Shown piece after piece: positions 57,025 to 64,000 of a DNA stretch of 64,000 nt. Source of the stretch: Cryobacterium sp. Y50. Its GTDB lineage: Bacteria; Actinomycetota; Actinomycetes; Actinomycetales; Microbacteriaceae. Location: positions 51,216-115,215 of the forward strand of contig NZ_PJJM01000099.1 of the NCBI RefSeq assembly GCF_002929805.1, written 5' to 3'. A model generated the notes under the pieces. It searched no databases, was not told the DNA's origin, and saw only the letters and a program-made list of their open reading frames with translations. The first letter of the stretch is position 1; every line of letters begins with the position of its first letter. The position numbers and the translations under genes are program-made.

Positions 57025-58182
57025 TCACTCCGCGGCTGCCTGGAGCGCGGCGAGCGGAACCGCGCCGGTGAACACCCGCCCGTCGTTGCTCAGGAATACC
57101 GTCACAAGGGAGGTGGTCAGGGCACGGCCACCGTCGACGGTCGTAGTCAGCTGGTCAAGCAAGGGGTTGTCGGTGACCTCGGCCGGCATGGCTGCTGCCG
57201 GCACCTCGACGATGGTGGACCAGCCGGCACCCGTCACGACGGGAACCTCGTCCGCTGCCGGGCTGTGATCGCCCGGCTGGTCGCCGGTAGCGCCTTCCGT
57301 CGGAGACGGCATGGCCTGTTCCGTCACTGTGGCGGTGGCCGGGGGCGTGAAGTCGAACAGGCCGGCGTTCGGGGCCGCGAAGTCGATGGCGGTGAAACCG
57401 ACCTGCACTGCCGGCGCGGTCTGGCCCTGGGCCAGCACGGTCACCTGCAGCGGCAGCCCGGTCGCGGAATCAACGGCGATAGAAACTGATGCGACGAGCG
57501 TGTCGGTCTTCAGCGTCTCGTTCGTTCGTGGCGTGAAGACCAGTTGGTACACGTTGCGCCCCGCGATGCGGGCGTCGGTGCCGACCGAGACCGTCGTACT
57601 TGGATCGAGCTCGTCCAAGAAATGCTCGGCGAGCTCAGCCGGATTCGCGAGATCAGTGGGCAACTGTGACTTCAGTTCGGCGGACTTCGCCTGGGCACTA
57701 GCTTCGAGGTCAAGGCTCAGGTGGATCGCCGCGTTCGTGCTGGAGTCGTACAGCCAGACGTCGCTGCCGTTGTGCACAATATCACGTTCGGCCATGTGGT
57801 CCTTGATCTGCACCCGGGACTGGCTTTCGCCGCCAACATACAGTCGAAATTCGTGCGAACCGCTCAGGAGTTCTAGGGCCGTGGTCATTCCCAGGGGGAT
57901 GGCGCCGTCGGTACTTTCGGGCAGGGCTTTCGACATGGAGTCGCTCATGCCCGCGCTGAGGTCTAGCGACGGAAGGCCCAGGTCAGCCGACTGTTCAACG
58001 GTTCCCGAGAATGCCGACACGGTGCTGTCGTTCACTAGGGCAAGAACCTGTTCCGGCGTCTTGCTGGGCAGATCGACGGTGGCACCGGCCTGGAACGGCA
58101 CAGCGATCACGGCAGCGACGACGACTGCTGGAACGACCAACGCTGGCAGCCAGCCAAGAGAATTGCGAGACACGAGCTTCAT
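57025..58182 (-). CDS. LolA-like exported protein
   Basis: 385 residues. A signal sequence (WLPALVVPAVVVAAVIAVPF) is followed by a LolA-fold-like domain: a ladder of strands with EFRLYVGGESQSRVQIKD and DVWLYDSSTNAAIHL, then TVSVGTDARIAGRNVYQLVF. A Pro/Thr/Ala-rich linker precedes a C-terminal VVTGAGWSTIVEVP domain. Such proteins may bind lipids at the outer membrane face. The next genes are an ABC exporter, so lipid or lipoprotein traffic is possible. Start is ATG. Confidence 0.82.
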   Translation of the reverse strand: MKLVSRNSLGWLPALVVPAVVVAAVIAVPFQAGATVDLPSKTPEQVLALVNDSTVSAFSGTVEQSADLGLPSLDLSAGMSDSMSKALPESTDGAIPLGMTTALELLSGSHEFRLYVGGESQSRVQIKDHMAERDIVHNGSDVWLYDSSTNAAIHLSLDLEASAQAKSAELKSQLPTDLANPAELAEHFLDELDPSTTVSVGTDARIAGRNVYQLVFTPRTNETLKTDTLVASVSIAVDSATGLPLQVTVLAQGQTAPAVQVGFTAIDFAAPNAGLFDFTPPATATVTEQAMPSPTEGATGDQPGDHSPAADEVPVVTGAGWSTIVEVPAAAMPAEVTDNPLLDQLTTTVDGGRALTTSLVTVFLSNDGRVFTGAVPLAALQAAAE

Positions 58183-58232
58183 ACCGCGATCGTACGCCCC
58201 GGCGCCGCGCTCGAACGATGGAGTCAGCGTAT

Positions 58233-58637
58233 TTACAGGTCCCCGGAAGGGCTATCGCGGGTCGGTTCGCTCCGGCTCGGCGCTTCATCGGTGATGCCGA
58301 TGAATTGGCTGCCGATGCCGTCGCACTCGTTGCGCGCGAGTCCTTTGGCCGGATCGGGCAGTTCATCCGCCCCGTGGTTCGAGCAGGTGATATAGGTAAA
58401 CGTCGGCCACCACTTCTTGGGCCGCACGGCCTCGGTATAGCCACAGATGGTGCAGGTGAGCTGCACCCAGACCGGCTTCTTTCCGGTGCGGTTCGCGCGC
58501 GACTGCAGTAACCAGGCCGGCGGCTCGGCTTCCAGCCTGACCAGCTGTGCCTCGCTCAGGCGCGAGGGAATGCCGTGGCGGGTGGCCATTTCCAGGGGGA
58601 TATCCAGGCGCAGTGCTACTTCTCGTCGCGTAATCAT
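58233..58637 (-). CDS. Conserved hypothetical with putative zinc site
   Basis: 134 residues. I do not recognise a named family. The N-terminus looks like a small DNA-binding or helical unit (ITRREVALRLDIPLEMATRHG), followed by EPPAWLLQSRANRTGKKPVW and a possible zinc site (LTCTICGYTE, then TYITCSNHG). The Lys/Trp-rich VRPKKWWPTFT between the Cys pairs is striking. ATG 58637 chosen; an upstream in-frame ATG at 58679 runs into the divergent promoter region. Confidence 0.62.
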   Translation of the reverse strand: MITRREVALRLDIPLEMATRHGIPSRLSEAQLVRLEAEPPAWLLQSRANRTGKKPVWVQLTCTICGYTEAVRPKKWWPTFTYITCSNHGADELPDPAKGLARNECDGIGSQFIGITDEAPSRSEPTRDSPSGDL

Positions 58638-58720
58638 CTCAAATAACGATAGGCGTTTTTTGCGGGCCGCGCGGAGCATCCGTTCTCAGCAGGTGCCCAT
58701 GACTATGGGAGAATGACCCA

Positions 58721-59599
58721 ATGCCAAACACTCCGTCCCCGCTGGGGCTGCTCCTGGACGTAGACGGGCCGATTGCGAGCCCGATCACCCGCACGATCAG
58801 TACGCCGAGCATCGTGTCCGATCTAATCACCCTGGCCGGCGCGCACGTGCCGATCGCCTTCATCACGGGGCGGTCCGCCGATTTCATTCGCGAGCAGGTC
58901 GTCGCTCCGCTCGTGGCCGGGGGGTTGCCCGAGAACTTTCGCATGTATGGGGTCTGTGAAAAGGGTGCTGTCTGGTTTCCGATCAGCACCGAAGGCATGG
59001 GCACTGTCGTGGTTGATCGGGCCGTCGCCCTGCCGTCGGCCGTCACCGACGAGGTGCGCCAGCTGGTCGCCACCTCGTTCGCCGCCGAGATGTTCTTTGA
59101 CGAGACAAAGCAGGCGATGATCTCCGTTGAGCAGCGCACCGATGTCAGCCGGGAGGCCTTTCAGGCCCGCCAATCTGCGTTCAACGTCGCCGCCTTCGCC
59201 ATTATGGTCAAGCACGGGCTCGGCGTTCGATTCGAAGACCTCGAAAGCGCGGACGCCTCCGGGCAGATTCCGTTTCGGCTGGACGCCACCATCATCTCGA
59301 CGGATATCGAATCGGTTACCCTGGACAAGGACCATGCAGCTCAGCGAGCCCTCGCCTACTTCGCCGAGAGCGGTCCGCTGCCCCGGTTGTGGCGGTCGGT
59401 GGGTGACTCGCGCAGCGACTACCGCATGGCCGACCACCTGCACGAGGCCGGTTACGACGTGTCACACGTCGACGTTAGACCGTCCGATGGAATTCTCGAC
59501 CGGCCGTATCCGGTCATCGTCATCGGTGATCAAATTCACGATGAAGCCGGGGCGACTTTTCTGCACTACTGGGTCGACCAGCTGGCGCTGCCCGCCTAA
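58721..59599 (+). CDS. HAD-superfamily hydrolase (trehalose-phosphatase-like)
   Basis: 292 residues. HAD motif I is LLDVDGPI (usual DxDGT is changed to DVDGP), followed by FITGRS (motif II), an inserted cap and GDSRSDYRMADHL (motif IV). The layout recalls Cof/trehalose-phosphate phosphatase-type enzymes. Substrate unknown. GGGAG lies 9 nt before the ATG. It is divergent from the zinc-site protein and convergent with the J-domain gene. Confidence 0.82.
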   Translation: MPNTPSPLGLLLDVDGPIASPITRTISTPSIVSDLITLAGAHVPIAFITGRSADFIREQVVAPLVAGGLPENFRMYGVCEKGAVWFPISTEGMGTVVVDRAVALPSAVTDEVRQLVATSFAAEMFFDETKQAMISVEQRTDVSREAFQARQSAFNVAAFAIMVKHGLGVRFEDLESADASGQIPFRLDATIISTDIESVTLDKDHAAQRALAYFAESGPLPRLWRSVGDSRSDYRMADHLHEAGYDVSHVDVRPSDGILDRPYPVIVIGDQIHDEAGATFLHYWVDQLALPA

Positions 59600-59602
59600 T
59601 AG

Positions 59603-60541
59603 TCAGGTATTAACGAAGCGGATACCGTTCTGCAGCGTGCTGCGCAACTCGAAAACCTTCTCGAAGCTGCCTCGTTCCATGCCGACCAGTCCCTCGCGCA
59701 GTACACCAACCAGTCGTGACCTGGGGATTCCGATGATCATCGGGCGACGGCCACGCTTCGGCAGGGACACCGCTTCGTCGAGAGTGCCGTCCGGCAGCAC
59801 GATAATGAGGGCGGTGAAACGTACCTTGAGAGCGCGCGTGATCGACTTCGCAGCGTCTTCGAACTGATGGATCGGGCGATCATCTGGGCCCTGGTCGTCG
59901 CCGACCAGTTCACCGCGCCGCAGCTGCACCGGGCCACCCCAGTCTTCGGAGAGGATACCGAACAGTCCGGCCGGCCCGAGAATGATGTGGTCGAGCTTGT
60001 CGGTCTGCGGGCCGGTGTCGATGTCGTGCCAGGCGGTGAATCCGATGCCGAGGTTGGCCACGACTTGAGCGGTGGCCTCCTCCGCGAGGGCCTTGGCGAG
60101 GCAATGCCGCACGAGACGGGGGGCGCTGCGGATCAGGGCCGGGGCGTACGGGTCGTCGATGACGGTGCCACGGCCGGCCCATTCGCGCACGAGATCGAGG
60201 TATCTCAGGCGCGCCTGCCCGCCGGGGTGACCGTGCATGCGGGTTTTCAGGCTGGATTTCGTGGCCGGGCCGCGGGCGGCAGAGGCGGCGTAGGCGGCGT
60301 AGGCATCCACTTCTGGATCGGGCTCACCGAAGCGACGGCGATCGTAGGCCGCCCGGTTATCGGGCGTGCCAACGTGTTCCCAGGCCAACTGCACGGCATG
60401 AAACCTGATCGCGCTGCCTCCGACGTCGGGGTGCGTTTGGCGCAGGAGCAGTCGGTAGGCGCGGTGCAACTCGTCGTTGGTCGCCGTCGGGCTCACACCG
60501 AGCACCTCATAGGGGGTGGATGCGGCCGGGCTGTCATGCAT
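59603..60541 (-). CDS. J-domain protein with NERD-like domain
   Basis: 312 residues. The N-terminal J domain (PYEVLGVSPTATNDELHRAYR, with the HPD tripeptide in QTHPDVGG) should stimulate a DnaK partner. The rest (about 120-312) resembles the nuclease-related NERD domain, with TAWHDI and TDKLDHIILGPAGLFGILSED; NERD proteins have a similar D(x)HxxxGPxGxF pattern. No Gly/Phe or zinc domain of a true DnaJ is present. The pairing is unusual. Start ATG 60541. Confidence 0.75.
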   Translation of the reverse strand: MHDSPAASTPYEVLGVSPTATNDELHRAYRLLLRQTHPDVGGSAIRFHAVQLAWEHVGTPDNRAAYDRRRFGEPDPEVDAYAAYAASAARGPATKSSLKTRMHGHPGGQARLRYLDLVREWAGRGTVIDDPYAPALIRSAPRLVRHCLAKALAEEATAQVVANLGIGFTAWHDIDTGPQTDKLDHIILGPAGLFGILSEDWGGPVQLRRGELVGDDQGPDDRPIHQFEDAAKSITRALKVRFTALIIVLPDGTLDEAVSLPKRGRRPMIIGIPRSRLVGVLREGLVGMERGSFEKVFELRSTLQNGIRFVNT

Positions 60542-60670
60542 CCTGGACAATACCTTTCTGCGGGTGCGGGCAGACCGTCACATAGACGATCCGAGGATTC
60601 ACCGTATCGTGGGAATCTGACATCCCGCCGAGGGCGCCGGTCGCTCTACAGCCAGGGTTCAGCGCAATCG

Positions 60671-60835
60671 CTAGTCGCGCAGCAGGTGGAAGGGGATTGC
60701 CATGGAGAGGGATACGCAAAGAATTCCGGCCACGAAGGTCAGTCCCATCAGCGACGTGACGGAGAACGCCAGACCGAACAACCAGAGGCCGAGGACGAAG
60801 ATCGCGAACGCGACGATGAAGGCGACAATGTTCAT
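60671..60835 (-). CDS. 54-residue membrane protein
   Basis: Short gene: ATG at 60835, stop at 60671, with AAAGGG 8 nt upstream. It encodes MNIVAFIVAFAIFVLGLWLF, a second hydrophobic segment (LTFVAGILCVSLSMAIPF) and ends HLLRD. This gives two helices linked by a short loop. I see no family. The region 60551-60670 between it and the J-domain gene holds no further gene. Confidence 0.65.
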   Translation of the reverse strand: MNIVAFIVAFAIFVLGLWLFGLAFSVTSLMGLTFVAGILCVSLSMAIPFHLLRD

Positions 60836-60926
60836 AGGAAACCCTTTCACGGCAGTGCCCGGTGTTTTCGCCCAGCAACTGGTTTGAACGTACTTATTCG
60901 AGCGTACCGGCTGGGGCCGGTCGGAA

Positions 60927-61646
60927 TTACAGGAAATCGCCGGCGATCGCGTCGAGCGGCTCGATCAGCTCGGGTCCGTTCCCGACCACCGGAGCGACCT
61001 CGTAAAAGTTGAGTGATTCCACGACCTCACGGGATGCGGCCACAGCAGCATCGACGAGCGTCTGGTCGCCGTCCGTAACCGGATCCAGCCACTGATCCCA
61101 CCACTCCTCAGGCAGGGGAACCGGGGTGCGGTCGTGAATCTGCGTGAGCGGGCCCAGGGCCTCCGTCGTCAAGATTGCGGCTGACAGCACCCACCGCGCG
61201 GGATCGTCGTCGGCAGCCGCCGGATTCTTCCACCAGGAGTACAAGCCAGCGAAGGCGAGCGGCAGACCGTCATCCGAGTGGATGAAAAACGGCTTCTTCG
61301 TGGTTCCGTCGGTGTGCCACTCGAAGTAACCGGTAGCCGGCACGAGGGCCCGACGGGAACGCACCGACGTTTTAAAGGTCGGTTTCTCGGCGGCGGTCTC
61401 GGCCCGCGCATTGAAGGTTGGAAACTTCGAGGTGGGCTCGGTGGCAAAGGACGGAATCAGGGACCAGCGCGCCGATTCCAGCCGGCGCACGGCCGGATCG
61501 GTGCGCGCTGACTCGAGCACGATGGGAATCTGCTCCGTGGGCCGAATATTCCAGGACGGCTCCGGCAGGTTCTCCCCCTCATGCTCGACGTCGAACATGG
61601 CGGCCAGATCGGGCGCCGTATCGGTAATGATGAATCGACCACACAT
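60927..61646 (-). CDS. SOS response-associated peptidase (YedK/HMCES)
   Basis: 239 residues. SRAP proteins form a thiazolidine link with abasic sites in single-stranded DNA through Cys2. MCGRFIITDT gives Cys2 at the terminus; WNIRPTEQIP, FNARAETAAEK, ALVPATGYFEW and IHDRTPVPLP (catalytic His) match the family. The start is the ATG at 61646, since Cys2 must be N-terminal after Met removal; the long frame upstream is not homologous. A TATTCT -10 lies 6 nt before it. Confidence 0.93.
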   Translation of the reverse strand: MCGRFIITDTAPDLAAMFDVEHEGENLPEPSWNIRPTEQIPIVLESARTDPAVRRLESARWSLIPSFATEPTSKFPTFNARAETAAEKPTFKTSVRSRRALVPATGYFEWHTDGTTKKPFFIHSDDGLPLAFAGLYSWWKNPAAADDDPARWVLSAAILTTEALGPLTQIHDRTPVPLPEEWWDQWLDPVTDGDQTLVDAAVAASREVVESLNFYEVAPVVGNGPELIEPLDAIAGDFL

Positions 61647-61652
61647 GTCTCC

Positions 61653-61658
61653 AGAATA
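61653..61658 (-). promoter_or_regulatory. -10 element for leaderless SRAP gene
   Basis: TATTCT on the minus strand, followed by GGAGAC and the ATG at 61646. The +1 would equal the start codon, although GGAG could act as a ribosome site if transcription starts upstream. Confidence 0.5.
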
Positions 61659-61706
61659 CCGCGGCCCGCCCGAGCACGGCGCGGAGTGCACGAGACGACA
61701 ATCGAC

Positions 61707-61712
61707 TAGCGT
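61707..61712 (+). promoter_or_regulatory. -10 element for near-leaderless DUF3097 gene
   Basis: TAGCGT; predicted +1 at 61719, one nt before the ATG at 61720. Confidence 0.4.
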
Positions 61713-61719
61713 CGGTGCA

Positions 61720-62556
61720 ATGGACGATCGATATAGCGAAGACGTACTCTCCCCCGGCTGGCGCGAGGCCGGTCGCATCATTATCCCCATCCAGGAAGCG
61801 ACCAGGGACCTCGTGGTGGAAGAGATCGCAACCGGGTTCTGCGGCGCAATCATTGGGGTCGAGAAGAAGATCGTCACGCTGGAGGACCGGCACGGCAAGC
61901 TGCGCTTGTTTCCGCTCGGCTCCGGGTTTCTCATCGACGGCAAACCGGTCACGCTGATAGCTCCGACCATGGCGGCAGCCCTCGGCCGGGTGCGCACCGC
62001 TTCGGGCTCAACCGCGGTTCCGAATGCCCCGGCGCGCGTCGCGCGGGCTAGCCGGATCTTCGTCGAGGGCCGGCACGACGCCGAACTCGTCGAGAAAGTC
62101 TGGGGTGCCGACCTGCGTATCGAGGGCGTCATCGTCGAGTACATCGAGGGCGTAGACAACCTGGATGAGATTCTGCGCGAGTTCCGGCCTGGCCCTGAAC
62201 GCCGGGTCGGCGTGCTCGTTGACCACCTCGTGCCGGGGTCCAAGGAGAGTCGCATTGCCAAGGCCGTGGCGCGCGGCCCGTTTGCGGCGAACGTGCTGGT
62301 GGTGGGGCATCCCTTTGTCGACGTCTGGCAGTCGGTGAAACCGGCTCGCGTTGGCCTCGCCGCGTGGCCCGAGATAACGCGGAGCATCGAGTGGAAGCAC
62401 GGAATCTGCGCGGCGCTCGGCTGGCCACACGAGGAGCAGGCCGATATCGCCCGGGCGTGGCAGCGTATCCTCGGCCAGGTGGGCACTTTTGCCGACCTGG
62501 AGCCGCAAATTCTTGGCCGGGTGGAACACCTGATCGACTTTGTGACAGCGCAATGA
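61720..62556 (+). CDS. DUF3097 family protein
   Basis: 278 residues. An N-terminal beta-rich part (GFCGAIIGVEKKIVTLEDR, HGKLRLFPLGSGFLIDGK) is followed by a Toprim-like segment: RIFVEGRHDAELVEKVWG with a conserved Glu, then GVLVDHLVPGSKESRIAK with an Asp-x-x pattern. This resembles topoisomerase/primase metal sites but the second Asp of DxD is absent. The family is confined to actinobacteria, function unknown. Divergent from SRAP. Confidence 0.8.
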   Translation: MDDRYSEDVLSPGWREAGRIIIPIQEATRDLVVEEIATGFCGAIIGVEKKIVTLEDRHGKLRLFPLGSGFLIDGKPVTLIAPTMAAALGRVRTASGSTAVPNAPARVARASRIFVEGRHDAELVEKVWGADLRIEGVIVEYIEGVDNLDEILREFRPGPERRVGVLVDHLVPGSKESRIAKAVARGPFAANVLVVGHPFVDVWQSVKPARVGLAAWPEITRSIEWKHGICAALGWPHEEQADIARAWQRILGQVGTFADLEPQILGRVEHLIDFVTAQ

Positions 62557-62865
62557 CGGTTTGCTCGTCGTTTTCGGTGATCTCGCAATCGCAGTCATTC
62601 CCAGTGGTAGACCCGCAGTTCACCCCTTTTCCACAGCAAATGACACGCTATCCGGTAAAAAATACGCTGAATTCCGAAACCATCCAGACTTGTGGGCTAG
62701 TGTTGGATTCGAAGTTGTAGTGCTTGCACGTCTTAAACGCACTGATTGTGATTCATCTGGATCATAGTTAGTGCGCCACATTCCTTTCGGAAGCGGACGA
62801 CGAATACCGCGACGAACGGTCCCGACAGTCGGGGCCGGTCTAACACTCCTGGAGGAGTTTTACAA
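62557..62865 (+). promoter_or_regulatory. cspA leader and promoter region
   Basis: 309 bp without a gene. A possible promoter is TTGCAC (62724-62729) with TGTGAT (62747-62752), 17-nt spacing, giving a leader of about 110 nt with a CCCGAC...GTCGGGG hairpin near 62821-62836 and GGAGGAG 8 nt before the cspA start. Long structured leaders are usual in cold-shock genes, but no known RNA family is claimed. Confidence 0.4.
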
Positions 62866-63069
62866 ATGGCAACAGGTACCGTGAAATGGTTCAACGCTGA
62901 AAAGGGCTTCGGCTTTATCGCACCCGACGACGGAAGCGCCGATGTTTTCGCGCACTACTCCGCGATCGCGTCGAATGGCTACAAGTCCCTCGATGAGAAC
63001 CAGAAGGTCGAGTTCGAGGTAACCCAGGGCCCCAAGGGTCCTCAGGCCGAGAACATCCGCGCCCTCTAA
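62866..63069 (+). CDS. cspA: Cold shock protein
   Basis: 67-residue cold-shock domain, a single-stranded nucleic acid chaperone. RNP1 ([11 protein letters not shown]) and RNP2 (DVFAHYSAI) are intact, followed by [23 protein letters not shown] strong GGAGGAG precedes the ATG and a perfect-looking terminator follows, so the gene is monocistronic. Confidence 0.97.
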   Translation: MATGTVKWFNAEKGFGFIAPDDGSADVFAHYSAIASNGYKSLDENQKVEFEVTQGPKGPQAENIRAL

Positions 63070-63083
63070 ATAGAGCTTGCGAA

Positions 63084-63120
63084 GAACGCTCCCCGCTTCG
63101 GCGGGGGGCGTTCTCGCTTT
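63084..63120 (+). terminator. Intrinsic terminator after cspA
   Basis: A 13-bp stem (63084-63096 with 63101-63113, one T-G pair) with a TTCG tetraloop, followed by TCGCTTT. Confidence 0.88.
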
Positions 63121-63140
63121 AACCGTTCCGGTGAATTGCC

Positions 63141-63623
63141 CTATTTGACCAGGTCCTGCCAGCCATCACCGTCGACGTACTCAAAGATCAGGTTGGTCTC
63201 GGTGTGGGCGACGGCCGGATGCTCCGCAAGATGCTCGAGCACAAAGTCGCGCAGGTGCGAGGCATCCGCTGCGGCCACGTGCAGCAGGTAATCGTCGGCA
63301 CCAGCGGTGTGGAATAGCCCGATCACGCCGGGCCAGTGCGGGGCGGCGTTGCGAAAGTCATCGATCTGCACCCGGGCATGCTTGGCCAGCCGCACCGAGA
63401 TGAGCGCCTGCAGGCTGGCCCCGAGCGCGGCCAGGTCGATATTGGCCCGATACCCGCGAATGTGGCCCAGCTGCTGCAGCCGACGCAGGCGCAGGGATAC
63501 GGTGGACTCGGCGACTCCGATTTCGCTCGCGAGCGCCGCTCCCGAAGCTCTAGCGTTGACCGACAGCGCGCGCAGTAGTGCACGGTCGACCCGGTCGAGT
63601 TCCGGCTTCTTCGATTCCATCAA
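63141..63623 (-). CDS. Lrp/AsnC family transcriptional regulator
   Basis: 160 residues. N-terminal winged helix (LDRVDRALLRALSVNARASG, EIGVAESTVSLRLRRLQQLG) and C-terminal RAM effector domain (ISVRLAKHARVQIDDFRNA, HTAGADDYLLHVAA). It is divergent from a Cys/Met-metabolism PLP enzyme and probably controls it in response to an amino acid. Start at ATG 63623 or 63620. Confidence 0.93.
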   Translation of the reverse strand: MMESKKPELDRVDRALLRALSVNARASGAALASEIGVAESTVSLRLRRLQQLGHIRGYRANIDLAALGASLQALISVRLAKHARVQIDDFRNAAPHWPGVIGLFHTAGADDYLLHVAAADASHLRDFVLEHLAEHPAVAHTETNLIFEYVDGDGWQDLVK

Positions 63624-63726
63624 CAGACTCCCTTATTTCTAGCAAGTTTATGCGATTCGGCTCAGTGATTTGCAAGGGTCTGCAAAGTCACTTGTGTTCA
63701 GGGGCAGAACCTGTTTCTGTTGGCTC

Positions 63727-64000
63727 ATGTTGCCACCGCTGTCACATATCGAAACAGTTGCCGTGCACGCCGGAATGGATGGTCTTACCGAGGCTGATAC
63801 CCACGTTCCGGGGATTGATTTGTCGACCACGAACCCGCTACGCGGAGTGGAGTCTGGCGGGGATTCATACGAAAATCTCGCCACCGGCGGCACGCCGGGA
63901 CCCAGCGATTCCGCGGTCTACCAGCGATTGTGGCAGCCGGGCGTCGCCCGGTTTGAGAACGCACTGTCTGCCCTGGAACGGACCGAGGGCACCGTTGCCT
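63727..64000 (+). CDS. Cys/Met metabolism PLP-dependent enzyme (trans-sulfuration family), N-terminal part
   Basis: Partial gene that runs off the right edge. 91 residues are visible: TVAVHAGMDG, then GIDLSTTNPLRG, YQRLWQPGVARFENALSALE and ERTEGTVA. These match the start of cystathionine gamma-synthase/gamma-lyase or methionine gamma-lyase; the exact activity needs the rest of the gene. Divergent from the Lrp-type gene, which suggests joint control from 63624-63726. Confidence 0.8.
   Translation, partial: MLPPLSHIETVAVHAGMDGLTEADTHVPGIDLSTTNPLRGVESGGDSYENLATGGTPGPSDSAVYQRLWQPGVARFENALSALERTEGTVA

Noticed and set aside
61647-62588. N-terminal extension of the SRAP frame over the DUF3097 gene
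   Set aside because: SRAP activity needs Cys2 directly after the initiator Met, so the gene must start at 61646; the extension is antisense to DUF3097.

Overview
The window is high-GC chromosomal DNA of an actinobacterium, most likely a member of the Microbacteriaceae (Micrococcales). Support comes from mycothiol synthesis (mshC), RbpA, a bcc-aa3 cytochrome supercomplex with a di-heme QcrC, a fused PafBC regulator, many leaderless starts, and the recurrent word CGGATGC. Genus is not determinable from the sequence alone. The region is mostly core housekeeping DNA. I see no prophage, insertion sequence, CRISPR array, integrase or rRNA operon.

Layout. 1-3.3 kb (minus): sucB (partial), lpdA, pepA. 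3.4-5.7 kb (plus): a PAC2 protein and an MFS transporter. 5.9-9.3 kb (plus): principal sigma factor, then a MurT-like/GatD-like pair. 9.4-14.5 kb: DUF7455 protein and the two topoisomerase IV subunits (parE plus, parC minus, convergent). 14.5-18.4 kb: AP-superfamily phosphodiesterase, DUF3043 protein, M20 dipeptidase, ErpA-type Fe-S protein. 18.6-27 kb: respiratory block, ctaC-ctaD-ctaF (plus) facing ctaE-qcrC-qcrA-qcrB-rlmA (minus). 27-31.1 kb: trpD, a glycerol kinase remnant, dhaK-dhaL-dhaM. 31.1-32.5 kb: a small Cys protein and a decayed PNPOx-family/MocR divergent pair. 32.5-39.7 kb: TDT transporter, class II UvrA plus SDR, NfeD plus SPFH protein, glycerophosphodiesterase, RbpA. 39.8-50.2 kb (minus): HAD phosphatase, trmI, FKBP lipoprotein, pafBC, small membrane protein, tatA, tatC, helY, lnt. 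50.3-55 kb: second PAC2 protein, mshC, uppP, M20 peptidase, tRNA-Leu(GAG). 55.1-58.2 kb: ABC exporter with a LolA-like protein. 58.2-64 kb: small conserved genes, HAD phosphatase, J-domain/NERD-like protein, SRAP, DUF3097, cspA, an Lrp-type regulator and the start of a trans-sulfuration enzyme.

Most interesting. The sigA-linked MurT/GatD-like pair looks like the lipid II isoglutaminyl synthase, but the amidotransferase subunit has Gly where the nucleophilic Cys belongs and the ligase subunit lacks the Cys4 zinc ribbon. If the organism has group B peptidoglycan, as Microbacteriaceae do, the alpha-carboxyl of D-Glu carries the interpeptide bridge instead of an amide. The pair could then be a re-purposed ligase that attaches the bridge amino acid. 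Other points are: absence of the Pup-proteasome block that normally lies between trmI and pafBC, a 19-bp hairpin that buries the rlmA start codon behind qcrB, a microhomology deletion that fused two divergent genes, a decayed glpK beside dhaKLM, a shared bidirectional -10 element, and about eleven leaderless or near-leaderless starts.
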